Positions 26,556-37,822 are shown, counted from the stretch's first letter. The stretch is 64,000 nucleotides of DNA from Pseudoxanthomonas japonensis (GCF_010093445.1 NZ_PDWW01000014.1:37614-101613), one strand, 5' to 3'. Notes: generated from the letters alone by a model not told the origin. Program-made: numbers and translations.

Positions 26556-27233
26556 ATGTCCGACCTCGCTCCCGTCCTGACCATCGATGGCCCTTCCGGC
26601 GCGGGCAAGGGGACGGTCAGCCGGATCGCCGCGTCCCGGTTGGGCTGGCACTACCTGGATTCCGGGGCTCTCTACCGGGCGGTGGGCGTGGCGGCCAGCT
26701 GGGCGGATCTGGACGTCTCCGATCCCGCTGCGTTGGTCCGTTGCGCCTTCGATACCCGGGTCGGCTTCAGGGAAACCGAAGCGGGATTGCGCGTGATCGT
26801 CGACGATCTGGACGCGACCGACGAGCTTCGTCTGGAAACGACCGGCGCGCTGGCATCCGCCATCGCCGCCATCCCGGAGGTCCGCTCGGCCCTGAAGGAA
26901 CGGCAGCGGGCCTTCCGCCAGGCCCCGGGGCTGGTGGCGGACGGGCGCGACATGGGGACAGTCATCTTTCCGGACGCGCCTTACAAGGTCTTTCTGACCG
27001 CCAGCGCCGACGAGCGGGCCGAAAGGCGCTATAAGCAGTTGAAAGACAAAGGGGTTTCCGTCACAATCGACGGTCTGCTACGCGAGATCCTCGCCCGCGA
27101 TGCCCGTGACGCCCAGCGCACGGTGGCGCCCCTGAGGCCGGCCGACGACGCCTTCCTCATCGACACCACCGGCCTCGGCATCGATGCGGTCGTCGAGCGC
27201 GTGCTGGCCCTGGTGCCGGCACGCGTGGGCTGA
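26556..27233 (+). CDS. cmk: Cytidylate kinase
   Basis: This 225-residue enzyme phosphorylates CMP and dCMP with ATP. The start at ATG 26556 is preferred over 26544 because GGAAG lies just upstream of it. The P-loop is [17 protein letters not shown], followed by the CMP-binding [11 protein letters not shown] and the [15 protein letters not shown] motif typical of Cmk. The C-terminal lid is [20 protein letters not shown]. It stands upstream of rpsA as in many proteobacteria, but a hairpin with a T-run lies between the two, so read-through may be partial. Confidence 0.96.
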   Translation: MSDLAPVLTIDGPSGAGKGTVSRIAASRLGWHYLDSGALYRAVGVAASWADLDVSDPAALVRCAFDTRVGFRETEAGLRVIVDDLDATDELRLETTGALASAIAAIPEVRSALKERQRAFRQAPGLVADGRDMGTVIFPDAPYKVFLTASADERAERRYKQLKDKGVSVTIDGLLREILARDARDAQRTVAPLRPADDAFLIDTTGLGIDAVVERVLALVPARVG

Positions 27234-27236
27234 TTC

Positions 27237-27280
27237 CCGCGCGGCAGAAGGTCCGTGCGGAATTCGCCGCGCGGTTTTTT
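27237..27280 (+). terminator. Terminator or attenuator between cmk and rpsA
   Basis: CCGCGCGGC 27237-27245 pairs perfectly with GCCGCGCGG 27266-27274 around a 20-base loop, followed directly by TTTTTT 27275-27280. It starts three bases after the cmk stop and lies 105 bases before the rpsA start. I found no clear promoter between it and rpsA, so it may act as an attenuator with partial read-through. Confidence 0.75.
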
Positions 27281-27384
27281 CCAACCACAACACTCACGGC
27301 CATACGCATCCCGCGCAGGCCGACAACGGGTGGACCGTCCGCCTTCCGTGCGCCGGTCTGTTTCATCAACCGAGTATTTTTTCA

Positions 27385-29076
<1,692 letters not shown>

Positions 29077-29118
29077 GCGGCTCGCGCCGTTGCAGTATCA
29101 CCCGCAGTAACGTTCCCC

Positions 29119-29143
29119 ACCGGCCCGGAGATCCCGGGCCGGT
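29119..29143. other. Perfect hairpin between rpsA and ihfB
   Basis: ACCGGCCCGG 29119-29128 pairs with CCGGGCCGGT 29134-29143 around AGATC. No T-run follows, so it is more likely an mRNA 3'-end stabiliser or processing site than a full terminator. Confidence 0.6.
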
Positions 29144-29173
29144 GCGGGTACATCCGCCCGAATTCCGCACGCG

Positions 29174-29479
29174 ATGACCAAATCCGAACTCATCGAGATC
29201 CTCAGCCGTCGCCAGCCGCACCTCAAGGCCGAGGACGTGGACCTGGCCGTCAAGGCACTGCTGGAAATGATGGGCGGCGCCCTGTCGCAGGGCGATCGCA
29301 TCGAGATCCGTGGCTTCGGCAGCTTCTCGCTGCACTACCGTCCGCCGCGCATGGGCCGCAACCCTAAGACCGGCGAGTCGGTCGCGTTGCCGGCCAAGCA
29401 CGTCCCCCATTTCAAGCCAGGCAAGGAGCTGCGCGAGCGCGTCAGCGACGTCACGCCCATCGAAGAGAGCGGCGAGTAG
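29174..29479 (+). CDS. ihfB: Integration host factor subunit beta
   Basis: This 101-residue DNA-bending protein pairs with IhfA to fold the chromosome and shape promoters. It starts at ATG 29174 ([20 protein letters not shown]). The conserved beta-arm region reads [20 protein letters not shown], then [20 protein letters not shown] with the intercalating Pro. HimD-type residues and length separate it from HU. Position between rpsA and lapA is the standard proteobacterial arrangement. Confidence 0.96.
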   Translation: MTKSELIEILSRRQPHLKAEDVDLAVKALLEMMGGALSQGDRIEIRGFGSFSLHYRPPRMGRNPKTGESVALPAKHVPHFKPGKELRERVSDVTPIEESGE

Positions 29480-29549
29480 TCCCGCCCCGGCGCGTGTCGT
29501 CCAGCGCCGACTCCGTTAAGCTAGGCGCCGTCCTGCAAGGAGTCGCCTG

Positions 29550-29834
29550 ATGAACATGTTCCGCCTGGTCGTCGCACTGCTGTTCCTGGCCTACGGACTC
29601 ATCATCGGCGTGCTCAACACGCAGCCGATCACGCTGAAACTCCTGTTTACCGAATTCCAGACCTCCTCCGGCGTCGGCATCATCCTGTCCCTGCTGCTGG
29701 GCGTGGTGGTCGGCGGCCTGATCGTGGTCGCCACGCTGGTGTGGCCCTTGTACGCGAAGCTGCGCAGGGCGAACCGCTCGGCCGCTGCCGCGGCGGGCGA
29801 CGCTGGTCCGTCGGCCGCCGACAGCGGTCGCTGA
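29550..29834 (+). CDS. lapA: LapA-family inner-membrane protein
   Basis: This 94-residue protein has two hydrophobic helices (LVVALLFLAYGLIIGVL and VGIILSLLLGVVVGGLIVVA), the layout of the LapA/DUF1049 family, with a short charged Ala-rich tail. In E. coli LapA works with LapB in lipopolysaccharide assembly. It starts at ATG 29550 and is followed three bases later by lapB, so the two are probably translated together. The tail sequence (RSAAAAAGDAGPSAADSGR) is low-complexity and likely disordered. Confidence 0.9.
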   Translation: MNMFRLVVALLFLAYGLIIGVLNTQPITLKLLFTEFQTSSGVGIILSLLLGVVVGGLIVVATLVWPLYAKLRRANRSAAAAAGDAGPSAADSGR

Positions 29835-29837
29835 GCC

Positions 29838-31016
29838 ATGGCCTTCCTCACCGAGTGGTTCTGGTTCTTCCTGTTCCTTCCGCTGGCCGCGCTCAGTGGC
29901 TGGATCATTGGCCGTCGCGGCGGCCAGCGGCACGGCGACACCCAGGTCAGCCGGCTGTCGAGCACCTATTTCCGCGGACTGAACTACCTGCTCAACGAGC
30001 AGCCGGACAAGGCGATCGAGCTGTTCCTGCACATCGCGGAGCTGGACAAGGAAACCTTCGAAACCCAGGTCGCGCTGGGGCACCTGTTCCGTCGACGCGG
30101 TGAAGTGGATCGCGCCATCCGGCTCCACCAGGGGCTGGTGCAACGTACCGACCTCAGCGACGCGCAGCGCGTCCAGGCCCTGCTCGCGCTTGGCGAGGAT
30201 TACATGCGGTCGGGCCTTCTCGACCGGGCGGAAACCGTCTTCACGGACCTGGCGCAGATCGATCAGCGCGCCCCCCAGGCCCTCAAGCATCTGATCGGCA
30301 TCTACCAGGCGGAGCGCGACTGGGAAAAGGCGATCGACAACGCCCGGCGCTACGAAGAAGTCACGACGGAGCCGATGGGCAAGCTGGTGGCCCAGTTCGA
30401 ATGCGAACTCGCCGAACGGCAGCGCACGGCGAACAACGTCGAAGCGGCGCGTGCCGCCGTCGCCCGCGCCTACCAGGCGGACGCCGGCAGTGTGCGGGCC
30501 GGCATCATCGAGGGACGCATCGAGGCGGACGCCGGCAATGCCGAAGCGGCGATCCGTGCGTTCGAACGCGCCGCCCGGCACGACCCGGATTATCTTCCCG
30601 AAGTCCTTCCCAGCCTGCTGACCAGCTACGACCAGGTCGGCGACCTGTCCGGCGCACGTGCCTTCCTGTCGGAAATGTGCGAGCACTACCGGGGCATCGC
30701 ACCCGTGCTGGCGCTGACCAAACTGGTGGAGCGCCAGGATGGCGTGGCAGCGGCGCGCGCCTACCTCGCGCGCCAGTTGAAGGACAGGCCCTCGGTCAGG
30801 GGCGAAGCGTCGCTGATCGATCTCACGCTGGCCGAGGGTGCCGACCCGGCGGCCACCCTGCATGACCTCAAGCACATCACCGACCAGTTGCTGGTGCGCA
30901 ATCCGAGCTACCGCTGCACGCGCTGTGGTTTCGGTGCACGGACGCATCACTGGCAATGCCCGAGTTGCAAGGAGTGGGGTACGGTCAAGCCGCTGTTGAA
31001 CTATGCGGTAGTCTGA
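29838..31016 (+). CDS. lapB: Lipopolysaccharide assembly protein B
   Basis: This 392-residue inner-membrane protein promotes degradation of LpxC by FtsH and so balances LPS and phospholipid synthesis. The N-terminal helix (WFWFFLFLPLAALSGWIIG) anchors it, and a series of TPR repeats covers roughly residues 35-330. The C-terminal rubredoxin-like metal site is CTRCGFGARTHHWQCPSCKE, with the four Cys needed for activity. Length and order match E. coli LapB (YciM). Its stop TGA shares bases with the ATG of the next gene (TGATG). Confidence 0.96.
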   Translation: MAFLTEWFWFFLFLPLAALSGWIIGRRGGQRHGDTQVSRLSSTYFRGLNYLLNEQPDKAIELFLHIAELDKETFETQVALGHLFRRRGEVDRAIRLHQGLVQRTDLSDAQRVQALLALGEDYMRSGLLDRAETVFTDLAQIDQRAPQALKHLIGIYQAERDWEKAIDNARRYEEVTTEPMGKLVAQFECELAERQRTANNVEAARAAVARAYQADAGSVRAGIIEGRIEADAGNAEAAIRAFERAARHDPDYLPEVLPSLLTSYDQVGDLSGARAFLSEMCEHYRGIAPVLALTKLVERQDGVAAARAYLARQLKDRPSVRGEASLIDLTLAEGADPAATLHDLKHITDQLLVRNPSYRCTRCGFGARTHHWQCPSCKEWGTVKPLLNYAVV

Positions 31017-31987
31017 TGCCGCCCCTGGTCGTCTGGCTGGCGCTGATCGCCTCGGTCACTGCCGCGGCCACCTGGGTAGCGCGGCAGTACGCCCTGCGCG
31101 GCAACCTGATGGACCAGCCTGGTGACCGGCGCAGTCACCATGTCGCGACGCCACGAGGCGGCGGCATCGCCATCGTGCTGGTCGTCCTCGTGGTCGGGTG
31201 CTACCTGATGTCGCGTGACCTGTCCGGTCGTGCGTTGTGGATCGGCTTCCTGCCAGGCCTGCTGATCGTGGCCGGCATCGGGTGGTGGGACGATCATCGG
31301 CCACTCTCCCCCTGGCTGCGGCTGGTGGTCCAGGCGGTAGCGGCACTGATGCTGGCCGCCGGGGCTGGGTGGCAGAGCGGCCACTGGCTGCCGGCGCTGT
31401 TGGCCTTCGGGGCTGCGATGGTGCTGGTCAACGTGTGGAACTTCATGGACGGCATCAACGGTCTGGCCACCACGCAGGCCGGGCTGGCCGCGGTGGCCTA
31501 TGCGGGTCTGCTGGCGGGCGAGTGGCGCTGGCTGGCGCTGGCGCTGCTGGCGGGTTGCCTGGGCTTTTTGCCGTTCAATTTCCCGAAGGCCCGGATATTC
31601 CTGGGCGATGTGGGCAGCGGCGCATTGGGTTTCATGCTGGCGGGACTTGTTACGGCAGCATCAATTGCCGTCCCACCCGGCAGCGTACCTTTGCTGATGC
31701 TGCCCCTGAGCATTTTTCTCGTCGACGCAGGCTTCACATTGCTAAGGCGCATCCTACGTCGAGAGCCGTGGTGGACGCCCCATGTGACGCATCTTTATCA
31801 AATTGCGGCCCGGCGACTGGGGCACGGTCCGGTCACCTTGGCGTACGCCGCATCAAGTGGCGTTACACTCTCATTGATGCTTGTCTGGCCACGATCTACC
31901 TGGGGCCAGTCGGTCTCGGTAGCTGTAACTGTCTACCTGGTTGTTTCGTTTGTCTGGTTTGCCTCTCGCAGAGGACTGCGAGAGTAG
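31016..31987 (+). CDS. Undecaprenyl-phosphate sugar-1-phosphate transferase, WecA/MraY family
   Basis: The 323-residue polytopic enzyme starts at ATG 31016, overlapping the lapB stop. It attaches a sugar-1-phosphate, likely N-acetylglucosamine or a related amino sugar, to the lipid carrier to start O-antigen or other glycan synthesis. Motifs are RRSHHVATPRGGGIAIV, the GIGWWDDHRPLSP aspartate site, NVWNFMDGINGLA, FLGDVGSGALGF and HVTHLYQIAARR. Base composition drops visibly in its last third (from about 31640), unlike the first part, suggesting an exchanged or imported 3' end. A WbpM-like enzyme gene follows, as in many O-antigen loci. Confidence 0.9.
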   Translation: MPPLVVWLALIASVTAAATWVARQYALRGNLMDQPGDRRSHHVATPRGGGIAIVLVVLVVGCYLMSRDLSGRALWIGFLPGLLIVAGIGWWDDHRPLSPWLRLVVQAVAALMLAAGAGWQSGHWLPALLAFGAAMVLVNVWNFMDGINGLATTQAGLAAVAYAGLLAGEWRWLALALLAGCLGFLPFNFPKARIFLGDVGSGALGFMLAGLVTAASIAVPPGSVPLLMLPLSIFLVDAGFTLLRRILRREPWWTPHVTHLYQIAARRLGHGPVTLAYAASSGVTLSLMLVWPRSTWGQSVSVAVTVYLVVSFVWFASRRGLRE

Positions 31988-32004
31988 GCGGGGAGAGGGA
32001 TCTG

Positions 32005-33918
32005 ATGATTTCATGGCGGGATCGATTGAGTAGCGGGTTACCGCGCATTTTGGTCGCGGCGCACGATCTGGCGATGGTGTGGGTCTGCTGGCAGGTTCTG
32101 CACCGTTTCCGTTACGCGATGGTCGCGCATGCCCCCGACTTTCCGGTATGGTCGAACGAGATCCTGATCGTGCTGGTCGCGCAGGGCATCGTATTCTGGT
32201 GGATGGGGCTGTATCGGGGGCTTTGGCGCTTTGCGAGCCTGCCCGATCTGTGGAACATCGTGAAAGCCTGTGCGCTCGGCTTTCTTGGCATCGTCGTCGG
32301 CTTGTTCTTCTATAACCGCTTTGGTTCGACTCCACGTGCCGTCCTTGGATTCTATCCGTTCGCACTGGTGGGATTTCTTGGTCTTCCCAGGCTGATCTAT
32401 CGCGCATGGAAGGACAGTCAGGTCAAACGTGCCCGTGACACCTCCTCACGGGTGATCGTGCTCGGAGCCGGTCGCGCGGGCGAAGCGCTGGTCCGCGAGC
32501 TTCGACGCACCGGTGTATACCATCCGGTCGCCTTTCTCGATGACGCTCCACGGCTCCACGGGTCGAAACTGCTGGGCATCCCGGTACTCGGCGGACTGGA
32601 GAATGCCGCCGCCGTCGCGCGCGAGACCGCTGCGCGGATGCTCGTCATCGCCATGCCATCGCTCGACGCGCCCGCCATGCAGCGGGTCGTGGCGATCTGC
32701 GAAAGCACGGGGCTGCCGTTCCGCATGGTGCCGCGCCTGGTCAATGTCCTGGAGGGGCAGTCCATGCCGGGCGACCTCAAGGAGGTCGCGATCGATGACC
32801 TCCTCGGGCGCAAGTCGGTCACGCCGGACTGGAAGCTGATACGCGGCTGGCTGGGTGGACGTACCGTCATGGTGACGGGCGCCGGCGGTTCGATCGGTTC
32901 GGAGTTGTGCCGCCAGTGCGCGCGTCACGGTGCGCAGCGGATCGCCCTGGTGGAGATCGACGAGTTGGCGCTCATCACCATCCAGGGTGATCTGCGGCGC
33001 GCGTTCCCTGATCTCGAGGTGCTTCCCGTGCTGGGCAATTGCGGTGACCCCGCCGTGATCGCGCATGCGATGCGTATCGCCGAGCCGGATGCCGTATTCC
33101 ATGCCGCCGCGTACAAGCAGGTGCCCCTGCTCGAGGGACACCTGCGGGAGGCGGTTGGAAACAACGTCCTGGCGACGGAAACCGTGGCGAGAGCCTGCCG
33201 GGAGTCGGGAGTCGGCACGTTCGTGCTGATTTCCACCGACAAGGCGGTGGATCCGGTGAACGTGCTCGGCGCCACCAAACGGCTGGCCGAGATGGCGTGC
33301 CAGGCGCTCGACGACGGTCGTTCCAGCACGCGGTACGTGACCGTCAGATTCGGCAACGTGCTGGACTCTGCTGGCAGCGTGGTGCCGCTGTTCCGCGAGC
33401 AGATCCGCAAGGGCGGGCCGGTGACGGTCACCGACCCGGACGTCACGCGCTATTTCATGACCATCCCGGAGGCCTGCCAGTTGATTCTGCAGGCGGCCTC
33501 GGGCGCGGCACATGCGTCGATCTACACGCTGGACATGGGTGACCCGGTGCCGATCCGGCTGCTGGCCGAGCAGATGATCCGCCTGGCGGGCAAGCAGCCC
33601 GGGCGGGACATCGCCATCGTCTACACGGGACTTCGCCCGGGCGAGAAGCTGCACGAGACGCTGTTCCATGCCGACGAACGCTACCAGCCCACCTCGCACT
33701 CCAAGATCATGAAGGCGCTTGCGCGCGACGTATCGCCGGAGTTCCTGGAACTCGCCCTGCAACGGCTGCGCGCCGCGTACACCCGGTACGACACCGCGGA
33801 ACTCGGCGAGGTGCTGAGGGTGGCGGTTCCGGAGTTCGCGCCCCTGGTGAACGATCAGGATGAAGCGTCGGCTAATATCGTGGTCTTTCCCGGCCGCGAC
33901 GCGCGCAGGATCCGATGA
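32005..33918 (+). CDS. Nucleoside-diphosphate sugar 4,6-dehydratase/epimerase, WbpM/CapD family
   Basis: The 637-residue protein starts at ATG 32005, after a GGGAGAGGGA ribosome site. Its N-terminal half has about four membrane helices (residues about 15-125) and a cofactor-like [17 protein letters not shown] domain. The C-terminal catalytic half is an extended SDR: GxxGxxG in [19 protein letters not shown], the SMK triad in [20 protein letters not shown] (TDK and K replacing Tyr) and [16 protein letters not shown]. This family makes UDP-4-keto-6-deoxy-HexNAc for O-antigen or pilin glycans. Its gene overlaps galU by four bases. The low-GC patch of the previous gene ends near its start. Confidence 0.92.
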   Translation: MISWRDRLSSGLPRILVAAHDLAMVWVCWQVLHRFRYAMVAHAPDFPVWSNEILIVLVAQGIVFWWMGLYRGLWRFASLPDLWNIVKACALGFLGIVVGLFFYNRFGSTPRAVLGFYPFALVGFLGLPRLIYRAWKDSQVKRARDTSSRVIVLGAGRAGEALVRELRRTGVYHPVAFLDDAPRLHGSKLLGIPVLGGLENAAAVARETAARMLVIAMPSLDAPAMQRVVAICESTGLPFRMVPRLVNVLEGQSMPGDLKEVAIDDLLGRKSVTPDWKLIRGWLGGRTVMVTGAGGSIGSELCRQCARHGAQRIALVEIDELALITIQGDLRRAFPDLEVLPVLGNCGDPAVIAHAMRIAEPDAVFHAAAYKQVPLLEGHLREAVGNNVLATETVARACRESGVGTFVLISTDKAVDPVNVLGATKRLAEMACQALDDGRSSTRYVTVRFGNVLDSAGSVVPLFREQIRKGGPVTVTDPDVTRYFMTIPEACQLILQAASGAAHASIYTLDMGDPVPIRLLAEQMIRLAGKQPGRDIAIVYTGLRPGEKLHETLFHADERYQPTSHSKIMKALARDVSPEFLELALQRLRAAYTRYDTAELGEVLRVAVPEFAPLVNDQDEASANIVVFPGRDARRIR

Positions 33919-34817
33919 CCCGAACCAGAATCCGCAAGGCCGTGTTCCCCGTCGCAGGGCTCGGCACCCGCTTCCTGCCCGCCACCAAGACCGTTCCGAA
34001 GGAGATGCTGCCGATCATCGATCGGCCGTTGATCCAGTACGCGGTCGACGAGGCCGTCGATGCGGGTTGCGACACGCTCATCTTCGTGACCAACCGCTAC
34101 AAGCATGCGGTGGCGGACTACTTCGACAAGGCCTACGAGCTTGAACAGAAGCTCGAACGTTCCGGCAAGACCGAGCAACTGGAACTGGTCCGCAACGTGC
34201 TGCCTCCGCACGTGCGCGCGGTGTTCGTCACCCAGGCCGAAGCGCTGGGCCTGGGGCATGCGGTGCTGTGCGCCAAGCCGATCGTCGGCGACGAGCCGTT
34301 CGCCGTCCTGCTGCCCGACGATCTGATCTGGAATCGCGGTCCCGGCGCGCTGAAGCAGATGGCCGATGCGGCAGAAGCCGGCGGCAGCAGTGTCATCGCG
34401 GTGCAGGACGTGCCGCGGGAGCAGACGGGCAGTTACGGCATCGTCGCGACGGAGGCGTTCAATGGCCGCGAGGGCCGCATCAGCGCCATCGTCGAGAAGC
34501 CGAAGCCCGACGTCTCGCCGAGCACGCTGGCGGTCGTGGGGCGTTATGTCCTCGACGCGCGCATCTTCTCGCTGCTGGAGAGCACCACACCGGGTGCGGG
34601 GGGAGAAATCCAGCTCACCGATGCGATCGCGGCGCTCCTCGCGGAGAAGCCCGTCCACGCCTATCGGTTCCAGGGCACGCGCTTCGACTGCGGTACGCAT
34701 ATCGGCCTGATCGAGGCCACGATCCGCTACGCGCTCGACCACGAGAAGCTCAGCGATGCTGCGCGCGGCATGATGCAGAGTGCGCTGAACGAGTTGGGCG
34801 TGCAGGACCTGGGCTGA
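33915..34817 (+). CDS. galU: UTP-glucose-1-phosphate uridylyltransferase
   Basis: This 300-residue enzyme makes UDP-glucose from UTP and glucose-1-phosphate, needed for LPS core, xanthan-like polymers and other glycans. The nucleotide-binding N-terminus is [20 protein letters not shown], followed by [28 protein letters not shown] holds the metal-binding Asp and [10 protein letters not shown] the sugar contact. Length is normal. It starts at ATG 33915 inside the end of the previous gene (ATGA), so it is the last member of the lapB-to-galU operon. Confidence 0.97.
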   Translation: MTRTRIRKAVFPVAGLGTRFLPATKTVPKEMLPIIDRPLIQYAVDEAVDAGCDTLIFVTNRYKHAVADYFDKAYELEQKLERSGKTEQLELVRNVLPPHVRAVFVTQAEALGLGHAVLCAKPIVGDEPFAVLLPDDLIWNRGPGALKQMADAAEAGGSSVIAVQDVPREQTGSYGIVATEAFNGREGRISAIVEKPKPDVSPSTLAVVGRYVLDARIFSLLESTTPGAGGEIQLTDAIAALLAEKPVHAYRFQGTRFDCGTHIGLIEATIRYALDHEKLSDAARGMMQSALNELGVQDLG

Positions 34818-34886
34818 CCGGATTGCCGCGAGGGGCGGCGTAGGGGTGCCACGCACGTGTCCGTGGCGGGAGATGGCTCCGTGCAG

Positions 34887-36179
34887 ATGGCAACGCGCAA
34901 CTACTATTCGGAGACCGCGGGCCGTGCTCCGGCGCTGCAAGCGCTGAAGTCACGCGTCGAGGCCGAGGTCTGCGTTGTGGGCGGCGGTTTCGCCGGTCTG
35001 AATACGGCACTGGGTCTCGCCGAACGCAATGTGCGCGATGTCGTGCTGGTGGAAGCGGACACGCCGGCATTCGGCGCTTCGGGGCGCAACGGCGGCTTCG
35101 TGTTCGGTGGTTTTTCGCGCGGCGAAGTTTCGCTGTTGCGTGACCTCGGTCCATCGCGGGCGAGCGATCTCTACACCGGAACGACGCAGGCGGTAGAACT
35201 GATCCGTCGCCGTATCACCCAGCATGGAATCGCCTGCGATGACACCCAGGCGGGGATCCTCTGGGCGAACTGGTTCAACGACCGGGAGGTGCTCAGGCAG
35301 CGGCAGGCGCTGCTCTCGACGGCCTTCGGGCAGGACTGGCGATGGATGGATCGCGACGAGGTCCGCCGCCAGTTGCGCACGACCCGCTACCACGATGCGC
35401 TGTACGAGCCGCAGGCGTTCCACTTCCATCCGTTGAAGTACGCGAATGGACTGGTGCGCGTCGCCCGGGAGCGGGGCGTTTCGCTGTTCGCGCATTCGCC
35501 CGCCGTTTCACTTGAACGCGCCGGCGGTGGTTGGCGTGTCGCGACGCCGTCCGGGAGCGTCGATGCGAAGCAGGTGGTCCTCGCCTGCGGCGGATATCTT
35601 GCCGGCCTGCATCGGCGTGTCGACGCCGGCGTGCTGCCGATCGCGACCTACGTGATGGTCACCGAGCCACTGGGCGTGCGACTGGATGACGCGATGCGCA
35701 CCCGCGCTGCGGTCTACGACACCCGCTTCGCTTTCGACTACTACCGGCCGTTGCCCGATTCCCGGCTGCTGTGGGGGGGGCGCATCTCCATCCTGGATCG
35801 TTCGCCTCAGGCGGTCAGGCGCTTGTTGTATCGCGACATGCTGAAGGTCTTTCCGCAACTGGAAGGAGTGGGTATCGACTACGCCTGGTCGGGCCTCATG
35901 AGTTACGCCCGTCACGAGATGCCGCAGATCGGGCAGGTCGAGCCCGGTCTCTGGGTGGCACAGGCCTTCGGCGGGCATGGCGTGGCGCCGACGACGCTGG
36001 CCGGCGAAGTCATTGCCTCTGCCATTGCGGAGGGCGACAAACGTTGGCGAGAGTTCGGCGCCTATGGCCTGGTATCGGCGATGAAGCCGGCGGGATTCCT
36101 GGGGGCGCAGCTCAGCTACTGGTGGGCCGAAGCGAAGGATGCGTGGAAGGCGCGAGTGGAGCAGGGGGCGCAAACTTGA
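34887..36179 (+). CDS. FAD-dependent oxidoreductase, gamma-glutamylputrescine oxidase-like
   Basis: The predicted protein has 430 residues from ATG 34887 (MATRNYYSETA); GTG 34857 would add ten residues with no better ribosome site. It is a DadA/PuuB-type flavoprotein: CVVGGGFAGLNTALGLAERN binds FAD, FGASGRNGGF is the next conserved stretch, and SYARHEMPQIGQ...QAFGGHGVAPTTLAGEVIA closes the FAD site. It resembles E. coli PuuB along the whole length, so it may oxidise gamma-glutamylputrescine or another secondary amine. The other puu genes are not next to it. It overlaps the csaA-like gene by four bases. Confidence 0.83.
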   Translation: MATRNYYSETAGRAPALQALKSRVEAEVCVVGGGFAGLNTALGLAERNVRDVVLVEADTPAFGASGRNGGFVFGGFSRGEVSLLRDLGPSRASDLYTGTTQAVELIRRRITQHGIACDDTQAGILWANWFNDREVLRQRQALLSTAFGQDWRWMDRDEVRRQLRTTRYHDALYEPQAFHFHPLKYANGLVRVARERGVSLFAHSPAVSLERAGGGWRVATPSGSVDAKQVVLACGGYLAGLHRRVDAGVLPIATYVMVTEPLGVRLDDAMRTRAAVYDTRFAFDYYRPLPDSRLLWGGRISILDRSPQAVRRLLYRDMLKVFPQLEGVGIDYAWSGLMSYARHEMPQIGQVEPGLWVAQAFGGHGVAPTTLAGEVIASAIAEGDKRWREFGAYGLVSAMKPAGFLGAQLSYWWAEAKDAWKARVEQGAQT

Positions 36180-36520
36180 GCGGGACGGCAGACACGATAG
36201 GGTGGGACGACTTCATGCGAGTGGCGTTGTGCGCGGGCACCGTGCAGAAGGTCGAGCCGTTTCCGGAAGCGCGCAGGCCGGCGTGGAAGGTGTGGGTCGA
36301 CTTCGGACCGCATGGGGTGAAGAAGACCAGTGCACAGATCCGGTCGTTGTATGCACCCGAGGATCTGGTCGGACGCCAGATCGTGGGTGTCATCAATTTC
36401 GCGCCCAAGCAGGTCGGTCCTTTCATGTCCGAGTTTTTGCTGACCGGATTCCACACCGACGAGGGCGTGGTGATCACTACGGTCGAACGCCGGGTTCCTG
36501 ACGGTACGCGCATGGCGTGA
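36176..36520 (+). CDS. CsaA-like tRNA-binding domain protein
   Basis: The predicted protein has 114 residues. TTG 36176-36178, overlapping the TGA stop of the oxidase, is the best start because TIGWDDFMRVALCAGTV then aligns with the usual family entry (xxWxDFxxVxxRxGxI); ATG 36215 would remove that strand. A GGAG/GGGGG stretch lies upstream. The OB-fold EMAP/Trbp111 signature is FPEARRPAWKVWVDFG, then VGVINFAPKQVGPFMSEFL. In Bacillus CsaA has export-chaperone activity; in proteobacteria its role is uncertain, perhaps tRNA binding. A terminator follows. Confidence 0.85.
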   Translation: MSGTADTIGWDDFMRVALCAGTVQKVEPFPEARRPAWKVWVDFGPHGVKKTSAQIRSLYAPEDLVGRQIVGVINFAPKQVGPFMSEFLLTGFHTDEGVVITTVERRVPDGTRMA

Positions 36521-36543
36521 CGGCCGTCACCGCGCTCAAGGAA

Positions 36544-36570
36544 ATGGCGCCTTCCGGCGCCATCTCTTTC
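36544..36570. terminator. Rho-independent terminator between convergent genes
   Basis: ATGGCGCC 36544-36551 pairs with GGCGCCAT 36556-36563 around TTCC, followed by CTCTTTCTC. It ends the plus-strand csaA side and may also serve the minus-strand fatty-acid operon. Confidence 0.75.
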
Positions 36571-36590
36571 TCATGCGGTCCAGCGAGTGC

Positions 36591-37796
36591 TTACAGCGAT
36601 TCAAAGATGCCCGCTGCGCCCATGCCAGTGCCGATGCACATGGTCACCATGCCATACTTCTTCTGGTGGCGACGCATGCCGTGCACGATCGTCGCGGTGC
36701 GGATCGCACCGGTTGCGCCCAGCGGGTGGCCGAGGGCGATGGCGCCGCCGAGCGGATTGATCTTCGACGCATCCAGGTCGCTGTCGCGGATCACCGCCAG
36801 CGCCTGTGCGGCGAACGCCTCGTTGAGCTCGATCCAGTCCAACTGGTCCTTGGTCAGGCCGGCCTGCTTGAGCGCCTTCGGAATTGCGGCGATGGGGCCG
36901 ATGCCCATCACTTCCGGGCGCACACCGGCCACCGAGAAGCTGACGAAGCGGGCCAGCGGCGTCAGGCCGTAGTCCTTGATCGCCTGCTCCGAGGCCAGCA
37001 GTACGCCTGCCGCGCCGTCGCTCATCTGCGACGAAGTACCCGCAGTGACCGTGCCACCGAACTGCGGGTTGCGGAACACGGTGCGCAGCTTGGCCAGGCC
37101 TTCCAGCGACGTGTCGGCGCGCGGGCCCTCATCCTGTTCGACCAGCAGCTTCTTCAAGCGGACCGTGTTGCCGGCCAGGTCGGGCTGGCGCGAGACGACT
37201 TCGTACGGACTGATCTCGTCCCTGAATTCGCCAGCGGCCTGTGCGGCCAGCGCCTTCTGGTGCGAGGCGACGGCGAAGGCGTCCTGGTCCTCGCGCGAGA
37301 TCTTCCATTCCTCGGCGACCTTCTCCGCGGTGATGCCCATGCCGTAGGCGATCGAGACGTGGTCGTTGTCGAAGACGCTCGGCGCCATGGCGATCTTGTT
37401 GCCCATCATCGGCACCATGCTCATGCTTTCGGTGCCGCCGGCCAGCATCAGGTCGGCGTTGCCCAGGCGGATCTGGTCCGCCGCCATCGCCACGGCCTGC
37501 AGGCCGGACGAGCAGAAGCGGTTGATGGTCTGCGCGGCGATCGTGTTCGGCAGGCCGGCCAGCAGCAGGCCGATGCGCGCCACGTTCATGCCTTGCTCGC
37601 CCTCGGGCATGGCGCAGCCGATGATGGCGTCGTCGATGCGGTTGAGGTCGATGCCCGGCGCCTGCGCCACGACCGACTTCAGCACGTGCGCCAGCATGTC
37701 GTCCGGACGGGTGTTGCGGAACACGCCCTTGGGCGCCTTGCCTACCGGCGTGCGGGTGGCGGCGACGATGTAGGCTTCCTGTACTTGCTTGCTCAT
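36591..37796 (-). CDS. fadA: Acetyl-CoA C-acyltransferase (3-ketoacyl-CoA thiolase)
   Basis: This 401-residue thiolase cleaves 3-ketoacyl-CoA with CoA, the last step of a beta-oxidation cycle. The nucleophile Cys is in INRFCSSGLQAVAMAA (near 95); LNEAFAAQAL, GGAIALGHPLGATGAIRT and the second Cys in CIGTGMGAAG complete the active site. Length is normal. It is 26 bases downstream of the multifunctional enzyme gene, in the same operon. It could equally be named by function as FadI-type; degradative rather than biosynthetic thiolase is favoured by context. Confidence 0.94.
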   Translation of the reverse strand: MSKQVQEAYIVAATRTPVGKAPKGVFRNTRPDDMLAHVLKSVVAQAPGIDLNRIDDAIIGCAMPEGEQGMNVARIGLLLAGLPNTIAAQTINRFCSSGLQAVAMAADQIRLGNADLMLAGGTESMSMVPMMGNKIAMAPSVFDNDHVSIAYGMGITAEKVAEEWKISREDQDAFAVASHQKALAAQAAGEFRDEISPYEVVSRQPDLAGNTVRLKKLLVEQDEGPRADTSLEGLAKLRTVFRNPQFGGTVTAGTSSQMSDGAAGVLLASEQAIKDYGLTPLARFVSFSVAGVRPEVMGIGPIAAIPKALKQAGLTKDQLDWIELNEAFAAQALAVIRDSDLDASKINPLGGAIALGHPLGATGAIRTATIVHGMRRHQKKYGMVTMCIGTGMGAAGIFESL

Positions 37797-37822
37797 GTCT
37801 CTATGTCCTGTGTCGTCGTCGG

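Noticed and set aside
26433..26651. Minus-strand frame of 72 codons across the cmk start
   Set aside because: It overlaps the certain cmk start and the rpmJ promoter, and has Pro/Arg-rich shadow composition.
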